64,000 nt of DNA from Cyanobacteria bacterium REEB67 (GCA_018971775.1 JAGXAB010000012.1:1-64000), one strand, 5' to 3'. Shown: positions 8,769 to 19,476, numbered from the stretch's first letter. Program-made: numbers and translations. The notes: a model not told the origin generated them from the sequence alone.

Positions 8769-10890
8769 GCTCTTCAGGGCTGACGCCCTTCATGGTCAGG
8801 TTGACGCGGTTGCGGTCGTCAATTTCTTTTACTTTGACGACTACTTTTTGTCCGACAGCAACAACATCTTCGACTTTTTCGACGCGACGGTTTTCGAGCT
8901 GGCTGATATGCACCATGCCCTCTTTGCCGGGCAATACTTCGACGAAGGCGCCGACCGGGATGATACGCGTCACCTTACCGAGATAAACCACGCCCGGCTC
9001 GATGCGCTTTACCAGGTTGGAGATCCAGGCCTTGGCAGCTTCGCCGCCTTCGGAATCGACGGAGCCGATGCGCACTGTACCGTCATCTTCGATGTCGATG
9101 GTGGCGCCGGTTTCTTCGATAATGCGGCGGATCATCTTACCGCCAGGTCCAATCACCGTACCGATGTCTTCCTGGTTGATGTGAATAGTGATGATGCGCG
9201 GGGCCCACTTGGAGAGCTCAGGACGCGGAGCGGCGAGAGCCGTTTCCATTTTTTCGATGATGTGGATGCGACCCTGACGAGCTTGCTCGAGAGCGATCTT
9301 CATGATTTCGAGCGAGATGCCCTCAATCTTGATATCCATCTGCATGGCGGTAATGCCTTCTTTAGAACCGGTCACTTTGAAGTCCATGTCGCCGAGGAAG
9401 TCCTCTAGACCTTGAATATCGGAGAGAACAGCGAATTTCTCGCCTTCCAGAATCAGACCCATGGCGATACCGCCGACGGCGCACTTGAGCGGTACGCCGG
9501 CATCCATCAAGGAGAGTGAGGAACCACAGGTGCTGGCCATGGAAGTAGACCCGTTCGATTCGAGCACTTCGGAAACGACACGAATTACATACGGGAAATC
9601 ATCCTGGCTGGGCAATGCCGGGATCAGAGCGCGCTCGGCAAGAGCACCGTGACCGATTTCACGACGGCCGGGACCGCGCATTGGCTTGACTTCACCAACC
9701 GAGAAACCGGGGAAATTGTAGTGGTGCATATAGCGCTTCTCTGTCTGCGGATCGATGGAATCGAGACGCTGAGCGTCGGAACCGACACCAAGAGTGGCGA
9801 TTGAAAGCACCTGGGTGGTACCGCGGGTGAAAAGGCCTGTACCGTGAGCGCGGGGCAAAACGCCGCATTCGACCGTGATCGGACGGATTTCGGTGGTCTT
9901 GCGGCCATCGGCACGGCGGCCGGTTTCCAGTACCTGAGCACGCATCAAGTCGGCTTCGTAATATTCGAGAGCTTCTTTGATGTAGCTGTCGGAGAGCTTT
10001 CTCAGTTCGTTGTCTTCCTCGGTTTCAGCGATCGCCGCCTTGACATTGCCAAAGGCTTCGTCGATGTACTTAGCGCGCACATGCTTTTCTGTAACGCCGT
10101 CCATGGACGCTTTGAGAGCGTCAGTGGAACGAGATTTGATCAATTCTTTGAGGGCGACATTGGGTTCGGGAGCGACAAATTCTTTTTTCTCTTTGCCCAG
10201 GTCACGCAGGAAGGTCTTCTGCGATGCGCACATCTTTTTGATGATCTGGTGGGCATACTCGATGGCAGCCAAGATGTCTTTTTCAGAGACGAAGTCGCAA
10301 CCGGCTTCAACCATCATGATCGAATTTTCAGTACCGGCAACGACCAGGTCAATGTCCGAAACTTCCATTTCGTCATAGGTCGGGTTCGCAATCATGCGAC
10401 CTTCGACGCGGCCGACACGCACGGCGCCAATCGGTCCGGCAAAAGGCAATCCGGCCAGTTCGATGGCGAAGGAAGCGCCGAGAATAGCGAGTGTATCCGG
10501 CGGATTTTCCATGTCGGCGCTCATTGTCGTGGCGACGACTTGCACATCATTCTTATAGCCTTCTTTAAATAGCGGTCTGATCGGTCTGTCGATCAAGCGG
10601 CAAGTCAAGATCGCTTTGTCTGGGGCGCGGCCTTCACGACGACCGAAGGAGCCGGGAATGCGACCGACGGCATAGAGCTTTTCTTCGTAATCGACGAGGA
10701 GCGGGAAGTATCCCAGGTCTCTGACTTGCTTGCTTTCGGTGCAGGTGACAAGCACCATCGTGTCGCCGCAATAAACTTCAACGGCGCCACTGGCCTGTTT
10801 GGCAGTGCGGCCGGTTCTAATCAAGATGGTTTTGCCGTCTACGACAATTTCGGTTTCCTTGATTTGAGCTGTAATGTTCTCTGTTTGCAC
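8740..10890 (-). CDS. pnp: Polyribonucleotide nucleotidyltransferase
   Basis: Full-length 716-aa PNPase with RNase PH repeats (GSFGRREGRAPDKAILTCRLIDRPIRPLF), KH (IGPGGKMIRRIIEETGATIDIEDDG) and S1 domain. Confidence 0.98.
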   Translation of the reverse strand: MQTENITAQIKETEIVVDGKTILIRTGRTAKQASGAVEVYCGDTMVLVTCTESKQVRDLGYFPLLVDYEEKLYAVGRIPGSFGRREGRAPDKAILTCRLIDRPIRPLFKEGYKNDVQVVATTMSADMENPPDTLAILGASFAIELAGLPFAGPIGAVRVGRVEGRMIANPTYDEMEVSDIDLVVAGTENSIMMVEAGCDFVSEKDILAAIEYAHQIIKKMCASQKTFLRDLGKEKKEFVAPEPNVALKELIKSRSTDALKASMDGVTEKHVRAKYIDEAFGNVKAAIAETEEDNELRKLSDSYIKEALEYYEADLMRAQVLETGRRADGRKTTEIRPITVECGVLPRAHGTGLFTRGTTQVLSIATLGVGSDAQRLDSIDPQTEKRYMHHYNFPGFSVGEVKPMRGPGRREIGHGALAERALIPALPSQDDFPYVIRVVSEVLESNGSTSMASTCGSSLSLMDAGVPLKCAVGGIAMGLILEGEKFAVLSDIQGLEDFLGDMDFKVTGSKEGITAMQMDIKIEGISLEIMKIALEQARQGRIHIIEKMETALAAPRPELSKWAPRIITIHINQEDIGTVIGPGGKMIRRIIEETGATIDIEDDGTVRIGSVDSEGGEAAKAWISNLVKRIEPGVVYLGKVTRIIPVGAFVEVLPGKEGMVHISQLENRRVEKVEDVVAVGQKVVVKVKEIDDRNRVNLTMKGVSPEEREPFESLLQ

Positions 10891-11052
10891 GGTATTTTTT
10901 CCTTATATATACGCGAGACCAGGACGAGCTAGATTGGCTCAGTCCCGGGAGATAGCTTTATGGCGAAACAAAACTAGATAAGTCTCAATTGTTCGGTCAA
11001 TGAAGCGGCAAATACTCGCCAGCTAATTGCCGAGAGGGTCTAGTTCTAAGAC

Positions 11053-11082
11053 AAAAAAGGCGAGCGCTAAGGCCCGCCTTTG
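11053..11082 (-). terminator. Rho-independent terminator downstream of rpsO
   Basis: Minus strand: AAAGGCGGGC-cttag-GCTCGCCTTTTTT. Confidence 0.8.
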
Positions 11083-11096
11083 ATTTAACCAGGTAA

Positions 11097-11366
11097 CTAG
11101 CGCCGCAGACCAAGCTTCTCGATGAGCTTTCTATAGCGTTCGTTTTCTTCCTTCGCCAGGTATTGCAAGAGGCGGCGACGTTTGCCGACCATCATGAGCA
11201 AGCCGCGACGGCTGTGAAAATCTTTGGAGTGTGTTCTCAAATGCTCAGTTAGCTGATTAATCCGCTCTGTGAGCATAGCCACCTGCACTTCCGGAGAACC
11301 CGTGTCTTTACCGTGGGTCTGGTTGCCAGTGATAAGTTCTTGTTTCTTTTCTGCTAAAAGTGCCAT
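11097..11366 (-). CDS. rpsO: 30S ribosomal protein S15
   Basis: [70 protein letters not shown]; start placed at the internal ATG. Confidence 0.97.
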   Translation of the reverse strand: MALLAEKKQELITGNQTHGKDTGSPEVQVAMLTERINQLTEHLRTHSKDFHSRRGLLMMVGKRRRLLQYLAKEENERYRKLIEKLGLRR

Positions 11367-11557
11367 TACTTTTTTCCGTCTTTTCCTTGAGATGTCTCTG
11401 TGTTCATATCCGATTTTTTTGGCGTTGGTAGATAATAGCATATCCACACCCCATACCTCAGAGCAGGCGGGTTTGAGACCGCTTGATTTCTTAAAAGTCG
11501 GGACAAATTTTTCTCATTTAGTCCAAAACAGCCTGCCAGGAGACCCCTAAATAAGTA

Positions 11558-12415
11558 GTGAAAAAGCTCCGAATACGTGATCTGCTGCTAAAGTACCCGC
11601 TTCTTGACAGGGCGAGGGTGCATGGCTTTGCGGCTTTCTTCAGATACGGCTTGCTGCTTTACGACACGTCATATCGAAGACTCTCCGTCATCCCCGAAGC
11701 AGCCAAACCCTTTGTCGGCACGGCCGGCATCTGGAACCAGAAACCCGGCTCAATGAACAGTTTGAAACCGGCTGTCTACGCCTATTTCCACGGTCATATG
11801 CATGTACTGCTCGGACTGACCCCGCGCGAGCGCCTGACCTTAATTGTCAGTAATAGTCGCGATGGCGAGATGATTGCCCGGGCCGCCGAAGACATGGGCT
11901 ATCAGGTAGCCCGCGGCTCGCGCACCGAAGGCGGTGTTAAGGGCGCCTTCAAACTGCTCGGGGCGGCCGGATCCGAGCGCAGCATTTTGTTTCCGGTTGA
12001 CGGCCCGCGTGGACCGAAGGAAGTAGTCAAGCCCGAGGTGATCCGCATCGCCCAATTGGCCGGACTGCCAATCATCCCAGTGGTGGCCAGGGCGCGCACG
12101 ATGGATAAGATGAAGTCCTGGGACAATTACAACTGCCCTTACATGCATTCGATGATGGTCTACGTCTATGGCGCCCCAATGAATGTGAGCGCAGGCGCAG
12201 GCGCAGGCGCAGGTGCAGGTGCAGGCGGAGGCGCAGGTGCAGGCACAGGTGCAGGGGCAGGTGCAGGCGTGGGTACAGGCATGGGTGATGAAAATGCCGG
12301 GGATAAAGAGGGAGTTGAAAAGTTAAGACAGGAACTGGAGACATATATGTTGGCGCTCAGCGCAAAGGCTGAACACTTCTTTGACCAGGACGTCTACAAC
12401 GACTATCTTGACTAG
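11558..12415 (+). CDS. DUF374/LPLAT-like lysophospholipid acyltransferase family protein with Gly-Ala insertion
   Basis: YFHGHMHVLLGL, ILFPVDGPRGPKEVVKPEVIRIAQLAGLPIIPVVARA typical of the DUF374 family; GTG start. Confidence 0.85.
   Translation: MKKLRIRDLLLKYPLLDRARVHGFAAFFRYGLLLYDTSYRRLSVIPEAAKPFVGTAGIWNQKPGSMNSLKPAVYAYFHGHMHVLLGLTPRERLTLIVSNSRDGEMIARAAEDMGYQVARGSRTEGGVKGAFKLLGAAGSERSILFPVDGPRGPKEVVKPEVIRIAQLAGLPIIPVVARARTMDKMKSWDNYNCPYMHSMMVYVYGAPMNVSAGAGAGAGAGAGGGAGAGTGAGAGAGVGTGMGDENAGDKEGVEKLRQELETYMLALSAKAEHFFDQDVYNDYLD
12188..12284 (+). repeat. Degenerate hexanucleotide microsatellite (GCAGGY)n in the DUF374 ORF
   Basis: gcaggcgcaggcgcaggcgcaggtgcaggtgcaggc..., encoding (GA)n. Confidence 0.95.
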
Positions 12416-12596
12416 TGCAAAACTCGACAGCGGCCCGGCGAGCCATTCGGCTATCCGGCTATCCGGTTATATAGATACGATATACGCCGGCCCGAATATT
12501 AATTAACACCTTCAAGAAGCGCCGGCAGCGAAAATGAATTTGCTGCTTCTTGCTAGTATTGGTAGCTGTTCAAGTGATTATTTCTCGGGAGGTCCT

Positions 12597-12872
12597 ATGG
12601 CTGATGTAAAGATAAACGTGTTCACGCCCGCCGGCAAACACGTTGGTTATTTTCTAAATCCAGCCATCAAGTCTTTTCCCGAAGGCGATTACGAGGTGCA
12701 GGGCGCCTTTTATGATGTCGACGGCGACAAGGTCGTCAAACTGGAATTTAATCCCCAGGTCCTGCCTTACTCCTGCGACATTTCGAGCCTTTCTGCGGCC
12801 CACAAACAATTGACCAGCTGCTACGTCCAGCGCGGCCGCCAACCTGTAATGATGACCGGACGGGGCGCCTAG
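12597..12872 (+). CDS. Small hypothetical protein (~91 aa)
   Basis: GGGAGGTCCT RBS before ATG; MADVKINVFTPAGKHVGYFLNPAIKSFPEGDYEVQGAFYDVDGDKVVKLEF. Confidence 0.65.
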   Translation: MADVKINVFTPAGKHVGYFLNPAIKSFPEGDYEVQGAFYDVDGDKVVKLEFNPQVLPYSCDISSLSAAHKQLTSCYVQRGRQPVMMTGRGA

Positions 12873-12921
12873 CGCACCGGGAGGTCTTAAGTAAGACTGC
12901 GGACGGGGCGCCTAGCGCACC
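12857..12921. repeat. Pair of 22-bp exact direct repeats (12857-12878, 12900-12921)
   Basis: CGGACGGGGCGCCTAGCGCACC occurs twice, 43 bp apart. The first copy contains the stop codon of the preceding ORF. Confidence 0.92.
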
Positions 12922-12941
12922 ATCGACAATCAAGCATAAAA

Positions 12942-12976
12942 AAAGAGCAGCGGCGGAGGGATGCCGGCTGCTCTTT
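12942..12976 (+). terminator. Rho-independent terminator
   Basis: AAAGAGCAGC...GGCTGCTCTTT followed by aattttta. Confidence 0.8.
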
Positions 12977-13177
12977 AATTTTTACCGGACGAGATTAAGT
13001 GAACTCTTCGTTCGAGGCTGGGGGGCTTGGTGAGGGTCAGGGTCTACTTGTAATATCTCGTCAGGCTTGGTTTATGGAGCTCATCCGAAATTCGGTCGAG
13101 CGCCTACCCCTCTGTTATAGCAGTCGTCCGAATAGGGCATCCTATAGGTTGGGGCATAAAACTCTATTGGCTTTCTT

Positions 13178-14512
13178 ATGTTAGGTTGGTACTTTAATCA
13201 GGATACGAGGAAGCAAGGACCGAGTTTGGAAAGCGACGTAAACCAGGCTAATGAAGCAGCGGTGGCGGAGGGATTCCACCGGGAGCGTCGCGTGCTGCTG
13301 GTCGAGCCGACCGAGAGCGACATGCTTTTGATGAAAAGTGCCATTTTGTCCCAGAGTCCTCTTTACGACGTCGATTTTGTCACGAGCTCCCAAAGCGCTC
13401 TGGAGAAGATCAAGAGTCAAAGCTATGACGTGTTCGTCGTCGACAATGACTTGCCCGACACAAGTTCAGAAGAGCTGGTGCGATCACTTGGCCGGCTCGT
13501 GCCAAATTCACCGATCATTGTCGTCACCACAGTTGATTCGCCGGGACTTGCTCTGAAATTGCTCTTGGCCGGCGCCAGCGACTATCTGCCGAAAATAGGC
13601 GAATTCCAAAAATTTCTACCGCGCATGATCACCACCAATTTGCACCGGGCGATCATAATCGAAAATCTCAAAGAGATGTACGATCGCCTCGAACAATCGT
13701 CGCGCGACGAAGCCCTGATGAATCGTTTCATCGTCAGCATCCACGGTTCGCTCGATCAAGCCGACATCCTCGAACGCGCTACTCAGAGCCTGCTTGCCGA
13801 ATTCAAAGCTTCGAGAGCTCTGGTTTGTTTGATAGGCGATCCGGATAATACGATGCGCATCGCCAGCCAGGTCAACCGCGATAATCTCAATCCGTTTTCA
13901 GATAAAAGTCTGCTTTTCTCAAAATACCACGATCTCCTTCTCGATATTGGAGAGCGGCGTCCCCTGGTCGTTTTGCAGGATGACACCTATACTTTTGCCA
14001 AGGATGTACGGAGCGAACTGATTACGCACCATATCCAGAGCATGGTGATGGTGCCGCTTTTGTACCGCGGTCGCTTGATGGGCCTGCTTCATCTCGACGA
14101 ACACAAGGTCGCGAGATTGTGGACAGCGCGCGACATCAATCTCCTCACCCGCATCGCCAATCAACTGGCGATCGCACTTTCGCAGGCCAAGCTCTACCAG
14201 ATCGTCGAAACGCAAAGTACATCAATCAGCAAACTGACCGACCTCTGCAGTCAATTGACGCAGGTGGTGGCAAGCACAAAAGAAATGACCGAGCGCACGG
14301 AGAGCCACGAAAAAGTACGCATCAAGCTCTCCACCCGCGAAATAGAAGTCTTGAAAAAAGTCGCTCTCGGGCTCTCAAATAAAGAGATAGCCGAAGAGTT
14401 ACATATCACCGAAGGCACCACCGAGGTGCATGTTTCGCGTTTGCGCAAGAAGCTCAATCTGGGCACGCGGGCAGCACTGGTGCGCTACGCTTACGAAAAT
14501 CACCTTTCTTGA
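13178..14512 (+). CDS. Response regulator: receiver, GAF and LuxR-type HTH domains
   Basis: VLLVEPTESD...DVFVVDNDLPDTSSEELVRSL receiver; GAF-like LERATQSLLAEFKASRALVCLI; LSTREIEVLKKVALGLSNKEIAEELHITEGTTEVHVSRLRKKLN. Confidence 0.9.
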   Translation: MLGWYFNQDTRKQGPSLESDVNQANEAAVAEGFHRERRVLLVEPTESDMLLMKSAILSQSPLYDVDFVTSSQSALEKIKSQSYDVFVVDNDLPDTSSEELVRSLGRLVPNSPIIVVTTVDSPGLALKLLLAGASDYLPKIGEFQKFLPRMITTNLHRAIIIENLKEMYDRLEQSSRDEALMNRFIVSIHGSLDQADILERATQSLLAEFKASRALVCLIGDPDNTMRIASQVNRDNLNPFSDKSLLFSKYHDLLLDIGERRPLVVLQDDTYTFAKDVRSELITHHIQSMVMVPLLYRGRLMGLLHLDEHKVARLWTARDINLLTRIANQLAIALSQAKLYQIVETQSTSISKLTDLCSQLTQVVASTKEMTERTESHEKVRIKLSTREIEVLKKVALGLSNKEIAEELHITEGTTEVHVSRLRKKLNLGTRAALVRYAYENHLS

Positions 14513-15042
14513 TCGGTGCCTCTACCTTGATTGGCACTCCTGTGCTTCCCGGTGGTTAGCACCACCCAGGTCGCTTTTTTCAACTGATTGATGCGGCCGC
14601 TGGATGGTACAGTCAAAACTTGCGCCCTTTTTGGTTCATCGAGCTGGCCGGCAGACTCGCCTCCGGCGCTGTTCTTTTTTTCCAGGGCGCGCTCGTAGGC
14701 ATACCATTTTTGACTATCGCCATCGGTACTGTTGCGCTTACGCAGGGCGGTTCTGTAAAGAAGGCCGTAATCGTCATTGTCCGGATACTCATCTTTAAGC
14801 ATGGCCAGATTATTTATTGCTTCGTTCAGGTTGGACGCCTTCAATTCCTTCAAAGCCATTGCCAGCAGTCCTTCTTCCGAATGATTAGCGGTACGTACGA
14901 CTGCACCCTCTTGGCTAGCTCCTCTTATGGCGGACGCCCCTTGAGCATGAGCGGGAGCGGCGATTTGAGCAACAGCCAGGAGCAGGAAAGCGCAAGCGAT
15001 CGGAAAGGCATGGGGCAAAATTTTCTTCAGGATGACCACCAA
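14500..15042 (-). CDS. Small exported protein with TPR-like segment
   Basis: Signal peptide (FPIACAFLLLAVAQIAAPAHAQG), EEGLLAMALKELKASNLNEAINNLAMLKDEYPDNDDYGLLYRTALRKRN. Confidence 0.65.
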   Translation of the reverse strand: MVVILKKILPHAFPIACAFLLLAVAQIAAPAHAQGASAIRGASQEGAVVRTANHSEEGLLAMALKELKASNLNEAINNLAMLKDEYPDNDDYGLLYRTALRKRNSTDGDSQKWYAYERALEKKNSAGGESAGQLDEPKRAQVLTVPSSGRINQLKKATWVVLTTGKHRSANQGRGTDQER

Positions 15043-15159
15043 ATTTAAAGGAAAGTGCCAGATCGCCTAAAAGCCTATCATTATCGCTCCATATAGAACA
15101 AACTAAGATGTTGTTCGTCATAGAGAGTTCCAGGCACCCGGAAGGCGATCGCACCCAAG

Positions 15160-18100
15160 TTGAATCAGGTCCAGGATAAAACCGGAGAAGTAAGCAGCGA
15201 GGGCAATAACCGCTCGCGCTGGCTGATTGTCCGCTTTTTATTGCTCTGGATGGGCTCGCTCGTTGTGATTGCCCTGATTTGTTTGCTGGTGGACATCAAC
15301 TGGACGCGTCCACGCCTTGAGACGGCGCTGGGGCAGACCTTGCATCGCCAGATCAAACTCGGACAGCTGCGCTGGCACCTCGGCCTGAACGGTCTGATGG
15401 TATTGACTCGTTCGTTAAAAATCACAGAGCTCGACGGCGACCCATTCATCGACGCAAGAGGCAGCAACATTGGTCTAGCCTTCGTGCCCCTCCTGAGCGG
15501 CAAATTGATCATCAAACATTTGCAGGTCGACCATCCAGAAATCTGGGCCGTCAAGCTCAAACCGGGCGCCTGGAATTTCGAGGACCTGCTCGACGCCAAA
15601 ACCACAGTCAATTTTATGCAATTCGATTCCGGCACCGTGCACATCGTCGATGCCACCAAAGACGCCCTGGTCAAAGAGTCGCTCGATCTCAACGAAGTCA
15701 ATTTCAAGTTCAACTGGCCGCGCAAAGGTCAGCATCTGCCTGTTTTCGCCTCTTGCACCGTAGCCGGGAAGGGTGGCGGCGACCTGGAAGTGGAAGGACT
15801 GACCACCACTCGCGATAAAAATCTGGCCGACACCGAATACGACCTAAACTGCAAAGTGACCCGTCTGCCTTCGGCCACTCTGGCCAAAGCGATGGCGATT
15901 ATCGTCGATGATCTGCAGGTGAAAAAAAGTTTCATCAAAGACGAAAAAATTGCCAATTTGAATGGGTCTCTAACTCTTAAATCAAAACTGAAAGGTAGCC
16001 TCAATAAAGGTTTTGCCGCCGACGTCCAGGCCAATCTGGAAGATGTCGTACTGGCCGGCCCGAGTATCGGCCAGGTGAAGACAAAAAATCTTAGTGGCGC
16101 CGGCAGTATCAACCTCAATAATCAGTTGATCGCCTGGCAAAACATCGTCTTCAAATTGGGCGGCATGGAAGTCAAAAGCAAAGGCGATTTGAAAAACTGG
16201 CAAAACAAGGATACCAGCTACACAATAGACTTGAGCGCCAGACCGACCGACCTGGCCAGCTTGAGCAACTCCCTGCAATTTTCCGGTCCGCAGAGCAAGC
16301 ACGCCCAGGCCGAAGAAGACAAAATGTTGCGCATCTTCAAAACGCTCTCGATGTCGGGCAAGGCCTTCTTCGATGTCAATCTGACCGGCGATCGCGAAAA
16401 AGCAAAGATGCTAACCCAACTGGAGGCGGAGGGTCTGCCGGTAAGCAAGTTGGTCGAAGAAATCGCCCCAGAACTCGCTCCTCTCCTGGTTATCTCCGGT
16501 GTCGGCCCGAGCGCCATCGTGCGCGGCCACTTCAATAGCAGCGGCGGCCGCAGGGTTTCAATAGAGCACGGCACGATCTCGATTCCCGACTCGACAATCA
16601 AACTCGATGGCGAAGTCGACTTATTGCGCGATTCTATCGATATGAAATTTGATCTGCAGGATTTTCCTCTCAAAAAAGCCTGGGACAACGCCCTGAGAGA
16701 TGAAAAGACGCGCAAGAAAATCACCGCCACATTGAGTGATACCAACCCGCGCAACATCGTCATCAATGGCTTCTTCAAGGCTCAGGGCAATATCGTCCGC
16801 AATAAAAAGGGGACAACGGCGACGGTTGTCGGTCAGGTCCATGACGGGGCGATTTCTTACAGCGATAACACCCTGGACACAACCAATATCAGCGGCACGG
16901 TCAGCTACAAAAACGACATCGTCTCGATTGACGGCTTCAAAGGTAAAATCGGCAAGGGCGGCCATTTCGACCTGTCCGGCAAAGTCTTCAATCTTTTCAC
17001 CAGGTTCCCTTATTGCGCCATCGATTTTGCCGGCACCGGCGTCAACTTCGCCCACCTGGGCTCGGTGATGAGCATCTTTGGCTTGAGCTTCCCGGCCATC
17101 ACCGAAGGTCACTTGACCGGCACCGTGAAGTCGCTGGCGATCAAGATCACCGGCAATCACGATCACCCCAATGTTTACTTCAATGCCGCCCCTGACGATG
17201 TCAGTTATCAACCACCGGGGCTGACACGCTCACTGAAAGCGGTCTCAGGCAACATCATCTACAACAACGACAAAATCACCCTGGCCAATGTCGGCATTGT
17301 GTCGCACGGCAATCGTCTCACTACCAATCTGAGTATCTCCAACCTGGGTAAAAAAGCCAAGCTCAGCGATATACACGTCAAAAGCGATGGTATCGAGCTT
17401 GGTGACATAGATTATTATCTCTCCTCTTCGGTGATGCCTGCCAGCCTGCGCAAATCCTACCGCGACCTGCTCAATGCCTATAAAATCAAAAATCTGCACG
17501 GCAAAATATATGGTGACCTCGTCGTCGTGCCCAAGCCGAACGACGACTTAGCCGATCTGGAAGGGGTAATCGGCTGCTATAGCGTCGGTGCCACAGTCAG
17601 CAAACTGAATCTGCCTCTAGAGCGCATCGCCGGCACCTTCGCCGCTTCGGGCAACGAGCTTTTGATCCAGGATCTGAGCGGCTACATCCGCTCCACTCAA
17701 TTTGAAATGAATGGCTGGGTGAAAGACTATAAGTCGAGCAATCCCCGCTGGAAGACAGACCTGAGAGCCAATATCGCTCCTAATGAATTTCTCGATCTGG
17801 TCCCTGCTCTCACTCAGACGATAAGCAACGGCAAGCTGAAAATCTATTCGGCCGGTCCCATGGCCCTGCGCTCGAAGGTCGAAGGGGACAATAAGCGCAA
17901 TGAAATCGTTTTTAGTGCCCATGCCGATGCCGACGACCATCTGCGCATCTCGACGCCGGTGGCCGTAATCAACCAACCTCGGCTGCAAGAACTGAATCTG
18001 GACGGCTCGGTCACCCTCGATCAAACAGCTCTCACTTTGCACAACACCAATCTCACCTTAGGAGACGCCAGCCTCAAGGCGCAAGGTCTGTGGAAGTGGA

Positions 18101-19440
18101 GCGAAGCGGATCAGCCGGTGACGGTCACTGTTTTATCGACGAAGCCGGTCTCGGCCAAACTACTGCTCGAGCTCGTTGCCCCGGGCATCGATACAAAATC
18201 GCTCAAGGGCTCGATTGACGGCTTCGTCTCTCTGACTGGGCCGTTGCGCCATCCGATCCTGACCGGCAAGGTTTCGCTCGATCACATCACCAATCCGGAT
18301 TTCAATTTATTTGATATGACCGGCACAATATCTACTGATGACAAAAAGACGACACCGACGTTCGTCGATACAGTCAAAACCGACGGTGAAAATGTCACGC
18401 CGCCCCCGACTCAGAACCCGACCACGGCCGCCACCATCGTCCCGTCCGTAAAACTCCAGACCGCCAAAGTCGAAGCGCCGCGGCTGGCCAGCGTCGCCCG
18501 CGTCGACCTGGATAGACTCAATCTGCGTAAACTATCCCTCACCGATGTCGGTGGCTGGATCCAGATCGAGCCCGGAGACGAGCAGCCTGACGAAACCCTA
18601 CCGGCGCCGCCCAAACTGAGCCTGCTAGGGATGACGGCCAAAACCGCCGGTGGACTGATCAAGCTAGACGGCGTAGTCGATATCGCCAAGCGCGCAGCGG
18701 TCATAAACACCTACCTGACAAACATCCACACTGAAGAAGTTGTAGACCGACTGTGGAGCGCGCCGGGGGAACTATCAGGCACCATGGACGGTGAGATCCA
18801 TTTGAGCTCGAGCGGCGAGAGCCTTAAGAAAATCCTCGCCAATCTCGAAGGCACCGGCTCGATAGTAGTAAAAGACGGAGTCGTAGCCCGCTTCGGCCAG
18901 CTGCAGACAAAAATAACCCAGGCCAATTTGCTCGAGCAGGGCATTTTTGGTTTCAACTTCAACAATCTTCTACAGAGCATGGTGCCGGTACGAACTGGCG
19001 AATTCAAAGAAGTGCGCAGCAAATTTTCAATCTACAAGGGCATGCTGGCCATAAAAGAATTACGTTACTCGGGCGATGACTTGCGCATGTGGGGCGCGGG
19101 CCAGGCAAACCTGCCCGCCGACACGATGGATCTAGAGATCGCCGGCAATATCCCCCGGGTGACTGAGTCTATGCTTGGTGGCAAAATCGGCAATATCTCC
19201 AGGCGAATAACCATTCAAAAATTTCTCAAGAGTGTCACCTTCGGTCGGCTGGAAAATCTGCCGGCCCTGCCCTTGATCGGTGATATCGCCTCCGACAAAC
19301 CGCGTACTTTCAGCTTCAAAGTCGACGCTTCGGCAAGCGACTCGGCCCAGATCACACATTCGATCGAAAAGAGCTTCAAATGGCTGCCCAACAAACAAGC
19401 CGCCAGTGCTCACCCTGTACCTGGTATCAAAGGCATCTAG
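15160..19440 (+). CDS. Large AsmA/TamB-like inner-membrane-anchored protein (1426 aa)
   Basis: Single N-terminal TM (FLLLWMGSLVVIALICLLVDINWTRPRLETALGQTLHRQIKLG) followed by long repetitive beta-rich AsmA-like sequence; C-terminal LEGTGSIVVKDGVVARFG...GAGQANLPADTMDLEIAG. Confidence 0.82.
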   Translation: MNQVQDKTGEVSSEGNNRSRWLIVRFLLLWMGSLVVIALICLLVDINWTRPRLETALGQTLHRQIKLGQLRWHLGLNGLMVLTRSLKITELDGDPFIDARGSNIGLAFVPLLSGKLIIKHLQVDHPEIWAVKLKPGAWNFEDLLDAKTTVNFMQFDSGTVHIVDATKDALVKESLDLNEVNFKFNWPRKGQHLPVFASCTVAGKGGGDLEVEGLTTTRDKNLADTEYDLNCKVTRLPSATLAKAMAIIVDDLQVKKSFIKDEKIANLNGSLTLKSKLKGSLNKGFAADVQANLEDVVLAGPSIGQVKTKNLSGAGSINLNNQLIAWQNIVFKLGGMEVKSKGDLKNWQNKDTSYTIDLSARPTDLASLSNSLQFSGPQSKHAQAEEDKMLRIFKTLSMSGKAFFDVNLTGDREKAKMLTQLEAEGLPVSKLVEEIAPELAPLLVISGVGPSAIVRGHFNSSGGRRVSIEHGTISIPDSTIKLDGEVDLLRDSIDMKFDLQDFPLKKAWDNALRDEKTRKKITATLSDTNPRNIVINGFFKAQGNIVRNKKGTTATVVGQVHDGAISYSDNTLDTTNISGTVSYKNDIVSIDGFKGKIGKGGHFDLSGKVFNLFTRFPYCAIDFAGTGVNFAHLGSVMSIFGLSFPAITEGHLTGTVKSLAIKITGNHDHPNVYFNAAPDDVSYQPPGLTRSLKAVSGNIIYNNDKITLANVGIVSHGNRLTTNLSISNLGKKAKLSDIHVKSDGIELGDIDYYLSSSVMPASLRKSYRDLLNAYKIKNLHGKIYGDLVVVPKPNDDLADLEGVIGCYSVGATVSKLNLPLERIAGTFAASGNELLIQDLSGYIRSTQFEMNGWVKDYKSSNPRWKTDLRANIAPNEFLDLVPALTQTISNGKLKIYSAGPMALRSKVEGDNKRNEIVFSAHADADDHLRISTPVAVINQPRLQELNLDGSVTLDQTALTLHNTNLTLGDASLKAQGLWKWSEADQPVTVTVLSTKPVSAKLLLELVAPGIDTKSLKGSIDGFVSLTGPLRHPILTGKVSLDHITNPDFNLFDMTGTISTDDKKTTPTFVDTVKTDGENVTPPPTQNPTTAATIVPSVKLQTAKVEAPRLASVARVDLDRLNLRKLSLTDVGGWIQIEPGDEQPDETLPAPPKLSLLGMTAKTAGGLIKLDGVVDIAKRAAVINTYLTNIHTEEVVDRLWSAPGELSGTMDGEIHLSSSGESLKKILANLEGTGSIVVKDGVVARFGQLQTKITQANLLEQGIFGFNFNNLLQSMVPVRTGEFKEVRSKFSIYKGMLAIKELRYSGDDLRMWGAGQANLPADTMDLEIAGNIPRVTESMLGGKIGNISRRITIQKFLKSVTFGRLENLPALPLIGDIASDKPRTFSFKVDASASDSAQITHSIEKSFKWLPNKQAASAHPVPGIKGI

Positions 19441-19476
19441 GCACCACGAAATAAACTTCTTGCCACCATCTCTTAT

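Noticed and set aside
8647-10572. Plus-strand ORFs of 242-253 aa opposite pnp
   Set aside because: Shadow frames of an unambiguous full-length pnp on the minus strand.
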